From Prorocentrum cordatum (Eukaryota; Sar; Dinophyceae; Prorocentrales; Prorocentraceae), in contig CAUYUJ010014174.1 in NCBI GenBank assembly GCA_963575745.1, positions 351,001-415,000 of the forward strand: 64,000 nt of DNA, in the 5' to 3' direction. The notes under the pieces were generated by a model. It was not told the DNA's origin and did no database searches. It saw only the letters and a list, made by a program, of their open reading frames with translations. Positions 43,581 to 54,351 of the stretch are shown here, piece by piece. Numbering within the stretch: position 1 is the stretch's first letter; each line of letters starts with the position of its first letter. Both the position numbers and the translations under genes were made by a program.

Positions 43581-45790
43581 AGGAGGGGCATGTATCAAAC
43601 CACGCTGCGGCGGAATCATTGGGGACCCATGTGGCGCGTCACTTCGCAGCGAGCTTCGAGCCATGCTGCGTCCGGCGCCGGGTCAAAGATTGCAGCCTCA
43701 ACCTGGACTGACGATCTCCTGCGCGGACGCAGCGAGCTATTCCAGCCACCGGCGCGCGTGGGATTGACGAAGTTTGCGGACTGTCCACGCGAGATCTGAT
43801 TGGGGGGCAAGACGGCAAGTGCGACGCACGTGGCACCGCAAGCGAGAAGGGCAGACGAGCACCTCAACGGCCGATCACGAGAGATCGGCACGCAACAGCA
43901 CTAGGACAGCCTGGAGAACACTGTCTGCTTCCAAGGAGCAGGCGCACGACAGGCACATCATCTAATCAAGCACGACAGAGGCCATCGATTACCAGGACGC
44001 ACGCTGCCGACGGCGACGTACTTGGGGCCGCGAGTCAGCCCGGCGCAGGGCTGAGCAGCGGAGCTGGCACTACGGATCAGGGCCACGCAGACGAGCTACT
44101 GCGAGCGCGGGGCCTTCTGGAGCAAGGCCAACGTACCATGCATATGGATGCGTGCAGTAATGCTATGCAGGGTGACCAACGCATGACTGTCGCGCATCGA
44201 GTTCCACCTGCCGACGCCCAAGGAGCGCAACCAACCACAGAGTGCGACGGGGGCGCCGCTGCGGAAGACCGCGAGAGGAAACGCTAGATAGAACGAAGAG
44301 GTAAGACGGCAGCGGGCGGTCGCATCGCACGCTGGAAGTCCCCCGTCGTGAGCACATGCTGCCACCAGCGGAAGAGGCGCTGGCGCGAAGACTTGGATGC
44401 TTCACGAAGATACTCACGTACCCGAATATGCACCGACAGCTCATAGTTGCTCTGTTCGGACGGCCCGGATTCGATACGACGGGCGACGAGCGCGACGAAG
44501 GAGATGAACTTGCCAGCCACGCGAACCCACGGGTCGAAAGGATTCTTGAGGGTGTAAGATATGCATGCAGCGCTTCGGATAGTTTTTTATTATATATATA
44601 TATACAAACACGCATATTCCAGGGGGGGGGGGTAGACGAAATCCGATTCGGTCGCCGAGCCGCCTTTGAAGTTCGTGAGCAGCTACGCGAACTAACGGTT
44701 GCAGCCCCCCATCCTGGCGCACTAGAACGAACGGTCGAACATCGTGAATGCTCAGCGCTACAAGAAAACAGAACCTGGAAATGCGAAAAAAAGATAGGGC
44801 GGGATAAGGTTCGCGATCATTCGCAAGCAAAAAACGCGACGCAGCCACATCGTTAAAAAACGCGCCACATCCACGACCCCGCAGTCATCTTTGCAAACAA
44901 GAACGAGTGCATCAATTCCAAGCAGATGTTTTCATGCAGGGCCACAGCCAGGAAACGCCGAGCCAGAAGCATAGCGCGGGGGCACGCAGCAGGGACAAGA
45001 CGACGAATCCGTAAATGGCGAAACCTCATGCTCCACAATGTCAGCTCTTTAACCATTGCGCCTTGGACAAGGAGAGCTCTTCTCGGCAACTGCGCGCGCG
45101 TCTCGCGAGACCGACGTTGCCGCCAGCGCGCGATGTCAATCTTCGACCAGGGACCGCAGGCCATGGCAGTCGCACCCGCGCGCCAGCGGGCGCATGGCCG
45201 CAGCGGACCGAGACGAGGACCGCAGGGAATGACCTCAGCGGGACAAGGCCACAACAACCAGCAGATGCCCGACATCATGGCGAGCCTCGCGCTGACGCTG
45301 GCGCGAGAACAGGCAGAATGGGCAGCGGCGGCATTGCAGACCTGGGAGGTCGCGACACCGGCGGGCATCGCTACAACGGGGCTCGAGGCAGGGCGAAAGT
45401 ACGACGAGGACGTTCAAGCGCTGCACCAGCGAGCGAAGAACGGAGAGGTGGTCGACGCGGGCAGTCTGGGACCGCCTCGCATCAGAATACTGCATGGACA
45501 GAGGTTGCGCGCACATGAGCAATTCACATGACAAAGGAGCCGCGCAAACAGGGGTCGAGACGTTCTGCGCAGAGGTCATCATGGACGCCAACAACACCAT
45601 CAATCGCGAGCGCATCTCAAGTTCAGCGAGCCTCACCACCAGCTGGGCGCCATCGTGTGCAACCGTCTCAAGAAGCAGGGAGCGGCGAGGAGCATTGGCT
45701 CGGCGCCGAGGGGAGCGTTGGAGAGGGAGCTAGGACGGATGCGGGACTGAAAGGAGCGAGAGCCAGCGCAGCGAAAGGTATGAGTAAGAC
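43580..45790 (+). pseudogene. coding-like pieces, probably retroelement ORF1/linker
   Basis: 44,356-44,600 reads AEEALARRLGCFTKILTYP, NMHRQLIVALFGRPGFDTT and PRVERILEGVRYACSASD. 45,130-45,531 reads GQGHNNQQMPDIMASLALT, LAREQAEWAAAALQTWEVA and EDVQALHQRAKNGEVVDAG. Then 45,640-45,735 in another frame gives GAIVCNRLKKQGAARSIGS. Two coding-like segments with helical text suggest the ORF1 region of another LINE. No RT motif was found here. A (TA)n run is at 44,588-44,606 and a G10 run at 44,623. Confidence 0.4.
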
Positions 45791-46054
45791 ATCAAGCGTA
45801 TGCAATACGCAGCCTAGTTCAGCCTTGGATGAGAATGCAGTCGGACCAGAGTACGAGTTGGAAGCGTTCCGACAGCGATGCCAAGAGTGTGCGGAGAGTG
45901 CCAGATTTAGAGAGTGCGGAGAGGTTGGCTTCCCCAAGCACTCAACACGGACACGCTCGAATTTTTTTAGATTTCAGGGGCCGCGTTGTCCTGGATATTG
46001 CGAAGGCCTTACGGCCGGTGCCGCCGACCCTGGAGGGCGACCCATGCGTTCTCT

Positions 46055-46420
46055 AATGTGGCGGGGGGGGGCTCTTGGGGCTTCCTGGGGGCCTCTTGGG
46101 GATCTCGTGGTGGCCTCTTGGGGGCATCTTGGGGCTTCCTGGGAGCCTTTGTCGCCGAGGGCTCGTCGGGCCCCCCGTCTGGGCACCCTGTTGGAGCCGT
46201 TTGGGGAGCCTCTGGGGCCATCTTGGAGGCATCTTGGGCGGTCTTGAGGCTCTCTTGGGTCATTTTGGGGCTCTCTGGTGGCCTCTTGGGCTTTCTGGGG
46301 GCAATCTTGGGGGCATCTGGGGCCGTCTTGGAGCGTCGGCAAGTTGAAACGCCGAGAACGCCAAAATCTGTCAAACACTTTCTAACGAAATCATTGATTT
46401 TCCCTCTTCGTGCCCTCTTG
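46055..46420 (+). repeat. CTTGGGGCCTC minisatellite, block 1
   Basis: Irregular 12-24-bp units built from CTTGGGG, GGGCCTC and GGGGGCATCTTGGGG. It ends with GGGGCCGTCTTGGAGCGTCG then AACGCCGAGAACGCC. The same end occurs at 61,624-61,670. A looser block follows at 46,420-46,585. Then C/G runs at 46,610-46,650. Confidence 0.75.
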
Positions 46421-46670
46421 TGAGTGCTCTTGGAGACTTCTTGGAGCGTCTTGGCAATCTCTTGGGCCGTCTGGAGGCTACTTTGGCGTCTTCGACCGGT
46501 GGTTCGGCGATTCGGGGCCCTCTGGAGCCGTCTTGGAAGCCTCTTGGGGCACTCTTGGCCAGTCTGGGGGCTTTTCTAGGTCCCAGGACATCCCGGGGGG
46601 GATGCGTATCTGACCCCCCCCCCCGGGACCCCCCCCCCCGGCGGGGAAGGGATCAAAGGGAAGGGGCTTC

Positions 46671-46748
46671 CCTTCGACTCAGCTACGACGTTGCTCAATT
46701 TCGTTTTGCCTTCGACTCAGCTACGACGTTGCTCGATTTCGCTTTGGT
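46671..46748 (+). repeat. 38-bp tandem duplication
   Basis: CCTTCGACTCAGCTACGACG and TTGCTCAATTTCGTTTTG at 46,671 are repeated from 46,709 with one change, followed by TTTCGCTTTGG twice. Confidence 0.9.
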
Positions 46749-46775
46749 TTCGCTTTGGCTGGCGCGCCTGAGGGG

Positions 46776-46813
46776 AGGACGACGACGACGACGACGACGA
46801 CGAACGGAAGAGC

Positions 46814-46857
<44 letters not shown>

Positions 46858-46878
46858 CCACGACGACGACGACGACGA

Positions 46879-46913
<35 letters not shown>

Positions 46914-46950
46914 TTCACGACGACGACGTTCACGACGAACGGAAAAGCAG
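46776..46950 (+). repeat. (GAC)n array with flanking direct repeat
   Basis: GAC triplets with GGC, GTTCAC and GGCGGC interruptions. ACGACGAACGGAAGAGCA at about 46,797-46,814 recurs as ACGACGAACGGAAAAGCA at about 46,930-46,950, so the main array is bounded by the same 18-bp word. 46,950-47,260 has no supported gene. Confidence 0.85.
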
Positions 46951-47278
46951 TTTCCACACGCCGGCAGGGTCGGCGGATTTCCTAGTACGCCGTCCTCCCC
47001 CGCTCCCCGGGACGCCTCCCGAAGAAACGCGAAGGGGGCGAACCAAGGTTAAAGGATGTAGGCAGCAGACGAATGAGCGTCAGCGAGGGCTGGTGCCGCC
47101 CTCCCGCAAGCCCCCCGCGTGGGGGAGAGACGGTGCGGGAGGGGCCCGACCGCCACATTGACGACATTTCCTCCAATCACGAAGCGAACGCAATTAGGCT
47201 GAGTAGGGCAGAGCGCTTCGAATTCACATCCAGTGTAGGAGTCACACCCCGAATTTGGCCCCACAGTTCGATCGATCG

Positions 47279-47420
47279 ATCCTCCTCCTCCTCCTCCTCC
47301 TCCCTCATCCTCCCTCCTCCTCTTCCCTCCTCCTGCTCCTCCTCCTCCTCCTCCTCCTCCTCCTCCTCCTCCTCCTCCTCGGGTCGCCTACGGCCCCGGG
47401 GGAGACCGTGCGTGTTTGGG
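47279..47420 (+). repeat. (CTC)n array joined to half a CGGGTCGCCTA foldback element
   Basis: CTC/TCC with CATCC and TTCCC interruptions up to 47,340, pure to 47,380, then GGGTCGCCTACGGCCCCGGG and GGAGACCGTGCG, matching the right arm of 7,836-7,945. GATCGATCGATC sits at the left border (47,270-47,281). Confidence 0.85.
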
Positions 47421-47574
47421 GGTCCACTCGCCGCTTTGGGCGGTCGCCGGCGGCGAGCGCCACGGGTGGATCCAAGGCGTCGGCGGAACACCTATAGCGG
47501 GGGGGCGCGTCGTTAGCGGCCGAACCGAAATGTGTCGGCGGTCTGGGGTGGGGTTCGACGCGATCCACATCGTC

Positions 47575-47900
47575 GTCGTCCTCCTCCTCCTCCTTCGCCT
47601 TCTCCCCCCCCTTTTCCTCCTTCTCCTCCCCGTTCTTCTCTTCCACCCCAGATAAACTGATTGCGCCCTCTCCTCCACCTCCTACGTCCTCCCCCTCCCT
47701 TTTCCTTTCCCCCTCCGTCCTCATACGCCCATCTCACCTTCCTCCTCCCTCTCCCCCTCCTCATCCTCCCCCTGCCCCTCTTCGCCTCCTCCTGTCCCTC
47801 CTCTGCCCCTCGTCCTCCCCCTCCTCCCCCCCTTCATCCCCTCCTCCTCCCTTTCCCGACCACTCTCCTCGTCCTCCCGATTTTCATCTGGCCTTGCGCT
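47575..47900 (+). repeat. pyrimidine-rich tract
   Basis: About 300 bp of almost pure C/T, interrupted by a short GATAAACTGATTGCG segment. Several CAG/AAG sites at its end could be splice acceptors for the frame below. Confidence 0.7.
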
Positions 47901-47959
47901 TCCTCATCATCATCACTCATCATCACCATCATCATCAGCAGCATCATCAACATATTGCC

Positions 47960-48300
47960 GCGGAATCTCTGTATATTCAACCGGGAGCAGGAGCGTCTTG
48001 GAGGAACTCGGCTGGTTTCGTGGAAGATGCTCCAGGAAAGGGAGGAGGCGGAGGAGGAGGTGGGGGCACGGCTTCGGCTGGGCAGGGGCACGAGGGAAAG
48101 GAACAGGAGGAACATGAGGAGCATGAGGAGGAGGCGCACCACGGCCTGCAATAGTTCATACTGCCATCGCTGTCGTCAGTTTACTCTTTCCTTACTTGCT
48201 GCTCCTGTTCAGTACGCTCCCGCTCTCCGTCTCATCCGTTTCCTCGTCTTCCCTTCTTTTGGAGATGAGCAGAATGAGAAGCAGGACCATGACATGTGAC
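47960..48300 (+). CDS. weak exon candidate, charged protein
   Basis: One plus frame reads NREQERLGGTRLVSWKMLQ, EREEAEEEVGARLRLGRGT, NRRNMRSMRRRRTTACNSS and LLAAPVQYAPALRLIRFLV, ending in a stop at 48,297. A second frame (NSAGFVEDAPGKGGGG, then HEGKEQEEHEEHEEEAHHG) is also plausible, so the choice is open. It follows a long pyrimidine tract. No family recognised. Confidence 0.25.
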
Positions 48301-49430
48301 ATGTCTATGTATGATTCAGAGCGTTGGCTCCCCCCTCCGTCCAGTCCCAATGGGATGGGATCGTCGCCCCCCCCTCCCCCCCGCGCGATGGGTTTGCCCC
48401 CCATGTGGTCGTGGCCCTGTGGGCATGGCGTCATCGTCGACGTCGTCGTCGTCGTCCCCCCATCCCAACAAGGGGGAGAAGGGTCTGTTAACAGTCGATC
48501 CTGAAGCATGTATTCCTCCCGGTTCTCTCTGTATCCCAGTCTCCAGCGGAGGCAATTTCGAATGTTGGCAGGGTTCTAGGCAAAGTTAGAAGAGGATTGA
48601 TGTGCTGTGACTCATGGTGTTCGAGAGGTGAAGTGGTTAGCTTAATCACCCGAAGCCAAACGCCTAGGAGGTCGAATGCGTTTCAGCCGGGGAGGATGAG
48701 GACGGCGAGGTGGAAGCGACGAGGAGTAGGATCTAGCATCAGGGGGAGGATATAGAAGGTGATGTCTTCACGTCCTCCTCCTTATCTCCACCTCCCTGTT
48801 CCCCCCCCCCTTTCCTCCTCTCAACCCCCCTTCCTCCCCTGCCTCCACCCTATATCCGTCCTCTCCTTTCCCTCCTCCCCCATCTCCAGTGGACCCAGGG
48901 GCGCAGGAGTGGAGGGGAAAAAAGGGTAGGAGGTGAGGCCGAGGCGATGAGCGATAGATTCGATCAGAACTGGCCCTTGCTGCGACAGTCGCCATCCTCA
49001 GCTGGGCGCGCGCAGATTTGGTGATCTCGAGCAGTGGCTCCACTGGCATCGGGCGTTTCCAGCAGCTGCGGCTGCCGTTGCCGACTAGATTTTGCGGATG
49101 AGGGAACGCACCGTGCGTCCTGAGCTTACAAAGGCAGGCCTGGCGCTCAGTTTTTGAACGATTCGGAGTCCCGACCATTTGACACATAGCATACCGTTTA
49201 ACAATTAAACGATGAAGCTCTCCGAGCATTAAGGCTGAACCTGTTGAGGGGGCTGTTACTTCGCTTGTCGCATCAAGGAGATAAGGAGTCCGTCTGCGCA
49301 GAGTTCTCGTCGAAAGTCGGTGGACTATTCAGGAAGCCGTCAAATAGCAATGGCTATATGTTCGACGAGGGACGTTGCGCCCAATACATCAGATTCTTGT
49401 TTGGACCTCCCCTCCCTTCCCATAACCTCC
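48300..49430. other. no supported gene
   Basis: Includes a C-rich tract (48,770-48,890), a short GTC run (48,435-48,458), and a minus frame at 49,229-48,960 (SKTERQACLCKLRTHGAFP) that may be a coding remnant but has no motif. Confidence 0.4.
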
Positions 49431-49778
49431 TGCTCCTCCTCTCCTCCTCTGCCTCCTCCTCCTCACCCTCCTCCTCCTCACCCTCCTCCTCCTCCTCCTC
49501 CTCCTCCTCCTCCTCCTCCTCCTCCTCCTCCTCCTCCCCACCCCAACCCACGCTCCTCTGCCATCCTCCGTCCCCTCTCCCCGTCCCCTTACTCCCCGCC
49601 CTCTGACCCCATCCCTTCCTTCTCCTCCTCTTTCCCTTGTCCTTGCTCCCCTCCCTCCACTCCTCATCCCTCCCCCCCCTCCCTGTTCCGCTTTCCTATG
49701 CCCGCTCTTCTGCTCCCGCTCTCCCCTCCCCTCCTCCTCCTTCATCTCCCCCTCCTTCCCCCCCCCCTCTTTTCCCAG
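49430..49778 (+). repeat. CTC array and pyrimidine tract ending in a splice-acceptor-like CAG
   Basis: (CTC)n at about 49,435-49,540, then roughly 230 bp of C/T-rich sequence ending CCCCCCTCTTTTCCCAG|GC at 49,778. The tract and its CAG look like the 3' end of an intron for the exon that follows. Confidence 0.75.
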
Positions 49779-50030
49779 GCTTGGAGCAGCGACGCTCGCG
49801 GTGCGGCGTTCAGGCCCCCCTCCCCTCCTGGAGAGGAGCTCCGGCTGCGCGCCGTGGAGACCGAACTGGCGGAGTGCACCTTCCGGCCGCAGCTGAGCCC
49901 GGGGACGCTCGAGATGCCCACCAGCGCGGGGTCTCCCGGGTCGAGGCGCCCGACGGCGGTGGCGCGCGCGTGGCCGCGGGCTGCTGCCCGCCTGCGCCTC
50001 CCTGGGCTCCCTGGGGGCCATCCGCGTGCT
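49779..50030 (+). CDS. exon candidate with ECTFRPQ motif
   Basis: In the frame continuing from the acceptor: AWSSDARGAAFRPPSPPGE, ELRLRAVETELAECTFRPQ, LSPGTLEMPTSAGSPGSRR. ECTFxPx is a motif I know from many protist cytoskeletal and flagellar-type proteins, where it is often repeated; here it occurs once. Arg/Ala-rich text follows to about 50,020. The donor is uncertain; GT at about 50,027 followed by another pyrimidine tract ending TATCCGCAG at 50,149 would give a short intron. The parent gene cannot be named. Confidence 0.45.
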
Positions 50031-50182
50031 GATGCCTCCCTCCCCCCCCTCGTTCCCCTCCCCGGCTGGTCTTCTTCTTCACGCTTTCCCTTCCTCTTGC
50101 CTCCCTCCTCCCTCCCCCCTCGTGCTGATGGGCACGACGTCTATCCGCAGAGAGGCTGAGCAGGTTCGCTGCTCATGTATGC

Positions 50183-50219
50183 AGAGGAGGAGGAGGAGGA
50201 GGAGGAGGAGGAGGAGGAT
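50183..50219 (+). repeat. (GAG)12 array
   Basis: Pure GAG run between ATGCA and ATCTGCG. It directly precedes the endonuclease remnant. Confidence 0.9.
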
Positions 50220-50221
50220 CT

Positions 50222-50834
50222 GCGAACGTGCAGTGGTCCCTGGAACCTGGAGAATGCACCAATAGGAATGTTGGAGTGATGGTAGCTATTGGAAAACGGT
50301 ATCGAGAGAGGGACGTGATCCGAGCCTGTCCGAATCCGCAAAATGCGGGGGGGGGGATGACCATCGCCATCAGTGGGAAGAAAGGTACGGTCGATGTGCT
50401 TGTCATGGCAGTCTGCACTTCCCCCCCAACTACGAAAGCAGGGACATATAGTACCATACATGTAAACAGGAAGGTCATTTCGAGATTGGACGAATCCTGT
50501 ATGCAGTGAGACTCCCCCAACGTTGCCAACCCATGCTGTTCGAAGATGCGCACGACGGGATACGGAATACGAAGGGATCAGGACATTGGCAGCGTGCGGA
50601 TACCGAGTCAGTGGGCCCCACCATCACACGCGAGGATCGACGACCTGGAGCTGGTGAAAAGCTACGCCTTCGGCCTGCCCGACAGCATAAAGTGGAAACG
50701 AAGGTTTTGCACCCCCTCAGGAAATTCACACATTCCGGCCCGAACGTGTGTAGGTGTATTGATTTATGTTTGGTGGCACGGGGTACTAGAACGTATTGAC
50801 ATATTACATATCTTTTCGTGGGTTGGGCCGGCAA
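50222..50834 (+). mobile_element. LINE endonuclease remnant
   Basis: GECTNRNVGVMVAIGKRYR, ERDVIRACPNPQNAGGGMT, VDVLVMAVCTSPPTTKAGT correspond to the middle of an EN domain (caGV...gkR...GRg...yxPP). In the next frame MLFEDAHDGIRN matches the D(A/L)NDG motif, and VLERIDILHI near 50,785-50,815 the SRIDY motif. Two frame changes. It ends where the 21-bp repeats begin. Confidence 0.6.
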
Positions 50835-50962
50835 CTACACGTGACCAGAGGGCAACTACACGCGATCCAAGGGCAATCACACGCGATCAGAGGGCAATTA
50901 TACGCGATCAGAAGGCAACTACCCGCGACCAGGGCAACTACACGCGATCAGAAGGCAGCGGG
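50835..50962 (+). repeat. 21-bp tandem repeat (GGGCAACTACACGCGATCAGA)n
   Basis: Six units at 21-bp intervals (one of 19), each GGCAACTACACGCGATCAG with small changes. Being 7 codons it reads ATTRDQR repeatedly. It lies exactly between the EN and RT remnants. Confidence 0.9.
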
Positions 50963-52080
50963 GTTGCAGCCAGACGGCGAGGTGGTCACGCACCCCGATG
51001 CGATGGCAGCCGTCTTGCGTTCCCATTGGAAGGAGGTCTTCGTTAAGAAGGGGATCGACGACGCCTTGCTGCAGAAGTGGACGGAGGAGGACGCGGACAG
51101 TCGCCCCCTGGCCGACGCGATCCCGTTTGACCCGTCCAGGCTTCGCCCGACTCGCCGTCACGTGCGCGAGGCCATCGAGGAATCCAACAGTTCCTCCCCG
51201 GGCCGCGCAGCGTCCCTTTCCTGGCATGGCGTCGCAGCGCAGCGCTCTCCACCGGCATCCTTCTCGACGCATTCCATGCCCTCTCGTCCACCGACGGGGT
51301 GTCCTTGATGAAGGCTTGCGCCGGCGATTTCAACGCCAGCCTCCTCTTCAGCCTGCCCAAGAAGCTTTCGGGCGTGGGGCCAACAGGGGAGGGATACTAC
51401 GAGCCTGCCAACGTGCGCCCGCTCAAGGTGATCAATTCCGACAGCCGGCTGCTGGCGAGTGCCGTGCGGTTGCTGATCGAGCCAGTGGTTGGGCCTAGAG
51501 TGCTGGACATACAGAGGGGCTTCATCAGTGGGTGCTCCATGCTGTCTAACACGGTCGATATTGAAGAAGTTTCGGTCTTGGCCGCTTGCTAGTCGGAAGA
51601 GGCCGGTGCCGTCTTCTTTGACTTCGCCGCCGCCTTCCCCTCCATCGCCCACTCCTTCCTCAAGCGCGTCTTCGAGTCCCTCAATTGGACGGCTTGGCTC
51701 TGGAGCTACATCGACGTGCTGTATCCAGGAAGTTTGCGCGACATTGTCATGGATGGCGCCCGTTACCGCGGGTTCGGAGTACATCGCGGCATCCAGCAAG
51801 GGTGCCCCCATCTCGCCTCTGTTGTCCGCGGTCGTTGCCGACCTATTGCGCAGACGGCTACGCCAACGACGCGGCCCTTGTCGACCTGGAGACACTGAAG
51901 CACTTGACCCCCTTTGAGCGCACCTTCTCGGAGTAGGCCTGCGTGTGCGGCCCAGAGCTTCACGTGGGCAAAACAGTACTGGTTGCGCTTGGGGCCTTCC
52001 GTCGCTCGGATATCCGCGCCCGGACCGCGGGGGGTCATCCGACGACCAAGGGTCCAGGTCGCTGACCTTTGCTGCGAGCG
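50962..52080 (+). mobile_element. LINE reverse transcriptase remnant
   Basis: QPDGEVVTHPDAMAAVLRS, HWKEVFVKKGIDDALLQKW, then LMKACAGDFNASLLFSLPK, YYEPANVRPLKVINSDSRL, LASAVRLLIEPVVGPRVLD, IQRGFISGCSMLSNTVDI, a TAG stop at 51,590, then AGAVFFDFAAAFPSIAHSF with the motif-A Asp, GVHRGIQQGCPH (motif B), and DGYANDAALVDLETLKHLT where YADD is expected. GPELHVGKTVLVALGAF follows. RT copies element RNA into DNA; this copy has a stop, frame changes and a D-to-N change in motif C (codon AAC 51,865-51,867). 52,080-52,880 has no supported gene. Confidence 0.8.
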
Positions 52081-52879
52081 GCCAACGAAGCTCGATAATG
52101 TCCAGAACGCGAGTCGAACTGCTTCCGAGCCCTTCGGTAGCAAGCACACACGCCGGAAATGCAAAGTTCCCATTACCAAAGGCGCCACTTTCACGTCCTG
52201 CCAGACCCAATGCTTGTCATCGAAAGCGACTCGAGCCGGTAGTCTGCAAAGCCGCGCTCCCAGCGGAAGCGTCGGTGGTGATTTCGGGGGGGGGGCTCCC
52301 CTTCACCTCTTCCCACTGGCTTCGACTCATGCCCAAGCTATTGTTGCAAGGTGTTGTACGTCGTGCGGCACGGCGGCCGTGCTTGACCCACAACTTTTTG
52401 GCATAGTTCAACGGCATGGTTCGCAAGGGTTGTGGCAATATGGCATTTACTAATCAGGGCCAGTTCCTTTTCCACTGGAACGCCCGCCTGCATATCTGAA
52501 GCGTCCGTAGCAAAAGCTGTCGCGCACATATCCAGATTCCTTGCGGTAGCCATTCGAGTATTGCTGCCATTGAACGTCTTTTCCCCTTCCTCCTCTCTCC
52601 TCCGCCTCCCTCCGTTTCGTTCCCCGAGGCGGTTTCTTCTACCTTTCGCTTGAAGCATCATGTTGCCTCGTCTTGTCCTCGTGTGTTTTCCTTCGTCTTC
52701 CTTTTGCCCCCCCTGTGGATCCCACCAGGGCGGGGCCTCCGAGCTCGATGCCGCAAGAGGGTGGAGCGTAGAACGAGGATTGGGAAGGGCGAAGAGGAGA
52801 TAGAGGGTGAGGAGAAGCAGCAGCATCAGAAGCAGGGCGAGGACTGCGACGACGAAAGGGGATTGACGGCGATAACGAC

Positions 52880-53005
52880 AAATCTGACGACGACGACGAC
52901 GACCGAGGCGGCGGCGGCGGCAGCGGCGGCGACGACCACTCTGATACCAAAGACGTCGACGACGACGACGACGACGGTGACGACGACGACGACGAAGACG
53001 ACGGT
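52880..53005 (+). repeat. (GAC)n / GGCGGC array
   Basis: GAC triplets with a GGC-rich middle (52,910-52,930) and GAAGAC interruptions. Thr/Asp/Arg frames through it are repeat-derived. Downstream frames (VVALQRPRQCLRRLSGRRL) are not convincing. Confidence 0.85.
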
Positions 53006-53365
53006 GAGCCGCCCGGAGATCGTCGCCCTACAGCGCCCGCGGCAGTGCCTTCGACGGCTTTCCGGACGACGACTTTGCCAGCGCAGGAGAATGCGTGCCG
53101 TTCTTTTCGGGTTGCGGCGCTCGCAACGGTAATTGGGCCAGGAGGGGGAGGAAGGTGGTGAGAAGGGGGCTGGGAGCGGGGGAGATGGAGGAGAGGAGAG
53201 AGGAAGGAAGGTAGAGGAGGCTGAGGAGGCCGTCCTTGGGCGGCTTTGGTTCGGTTTTGTTTTTTGACATGTAGCTGATGACGCGGGGTCCCAGCTCATA
53301 GCGCCAATCGCAAACCCGCGCCACCCACACGAGTGGACCCCAACTCCATAGTTCATGGCATGGCT

Positions 53366-53402
53366 GGTGTGTGTGTGTGTGTCTGTGTGTGTGGGTGTTT
53401 GT
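53366..53402 (+). repeat. (GT)n microsatellite
   Basis: GTGTGTGTGTGTGTCTGTGT and GTGTGGGTGTTTG. Confidence 0.9.
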
Positions 53403-53574
53403 CCATCGCCTCGGCTGAGTCAAACTGGCCCGAATCGCTGATGATCGCCCCCGCCGCCGCGGCTATGGCATCACTGCCTCGCCTTCCTCGTGCCTGGACT
53501 CTTCCGCCTTGGCCCCAGCATTCTTGCGTCTGCGTTCTAGGCATCCCAGATGGGGTCGGAGTAGGTGGGGTCGA

Positions 53575-53715
53575 AGGATCGCGCCGCATCGCCGACGCAT
53601 CGGCGATGTGGCTCGATGTAGAGCCCGATCTTCTCCACGCCGACGTCGCAGATGTATCGCCGACGTCGCCGATGCATTGGCGATACATTGGCGATGCGGA
53701 GCAATGCTCCGACCC
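53575..53715. repeat. palindromic CGCCGACG/CATCGGCGATG cluster
   Basis: CGCATCGCCGACGCATCGGC, GATGTATCGCCGACGTCGCC and GATGCATTGGCGATACATTG with GATGCGGAGCAATGCTCC form overlapping short palindromes over 140 bp. All frames read it as Ala/Asp/Ser/Met-rich repeats (SHIADASAM). Confidence 0.65.
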
Positions 53716-53870
53716 TATCGGCTCGGACCCCATTTGGGGGGCTTCTATCTTTCGCACGAGCTGATCCGCGCCCTGAAGCTGAGGATATGAATCCTGGGCG
53801 CCTTTCCTGCCGCCTCTGCCCGCAATTATTGGAAGCCGATGCCCTGGAGCTGTAGCTGATGACGGTGGGC

Positions 53871-54350
53871 TCACCTTCCCCGCGTGGCACCATTGCACTC
53901 CGCTCTCGCATTCCACCCTACTCCCCCCCTGTGTGGCAGGGTCGCGGGGCGGGCCTCGCTATCTCTCGCCCCGACATGCGCTTCGGCAGCGGGCGGTCGC
54001 TGTAACAGCTTGCAGGCTGCCCTGTCCGCATCTCTTGCATGCCCTGGCCAGGGCGACGTAGCTGCTTGCGATGAGTTCATCTTCCTCCCGCCATATGCTG
54101 CCACTGCACCCCCTCTTTCGCCGCCCACCCTGACCCCTGCCTTCCGGCTGGGGTCGTGGGGCGCGCCTGGCTGCTTCTCCCGTTCTGCCACGAGCTGGTC
54201 TCCTTCGCCGCCCGCTGCCGCTGCCTGTCGTATTCGCATGCCCTGGCCCAGGCGCTGCAGTTGGTGGCGTTGGCCTCTGCTTCGGTCCTCTGCTCGCACT
54301 CGCGGCTCGCCTCTTCGATGCTGCCGCCACGGCGAGCTCTCTCCCCCGAG
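53871..54350 (-). CDS. weak coding candidate with internally repeated helical text
   Basis: Minus frames read QRHQLQRLGQGMRIRQAAA, DQLVAEREKQPGAP and, in another frame, EEASRECEQRTEAEANATN, CSAWARACEYDRQRQRAAK, ETSSWQNG. The DNA has two or three diverged copies of a segment around GCATGCCCTGGCC and GCGCTGCAGTTGG (54,045, 54,235 and 54,620), the last beyond the MITE. A duplicated coding segment interrupted by a MITE is possible. Family unknown. Confidence 0.25.
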   Translation of the reverse strand, partial: LGGESSPWRQHRRGEPRVRAEDRSRGQRHQLQRLGQGMRIRQAAAAGGEGDQLVAEREKQPGAPHDPSRKAGVRVGGERGGAVAAYGGRKMNSSQAATSPWPGHARDADRAACKLLQRPPAAEAHVGARDSEARPATLPHRGGVGWNARAECNGATRGR

Positions 54351-54351
54351 G

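Noticed and set aside
48612-48690. Possible tRNA or tRNA-derived element (GTGGTTAGC, then GGTCGAATGCG)
   Set aside because: A- and B-box-like words are present, but no convincing cloverleaf or acceptor stem could be drawn.
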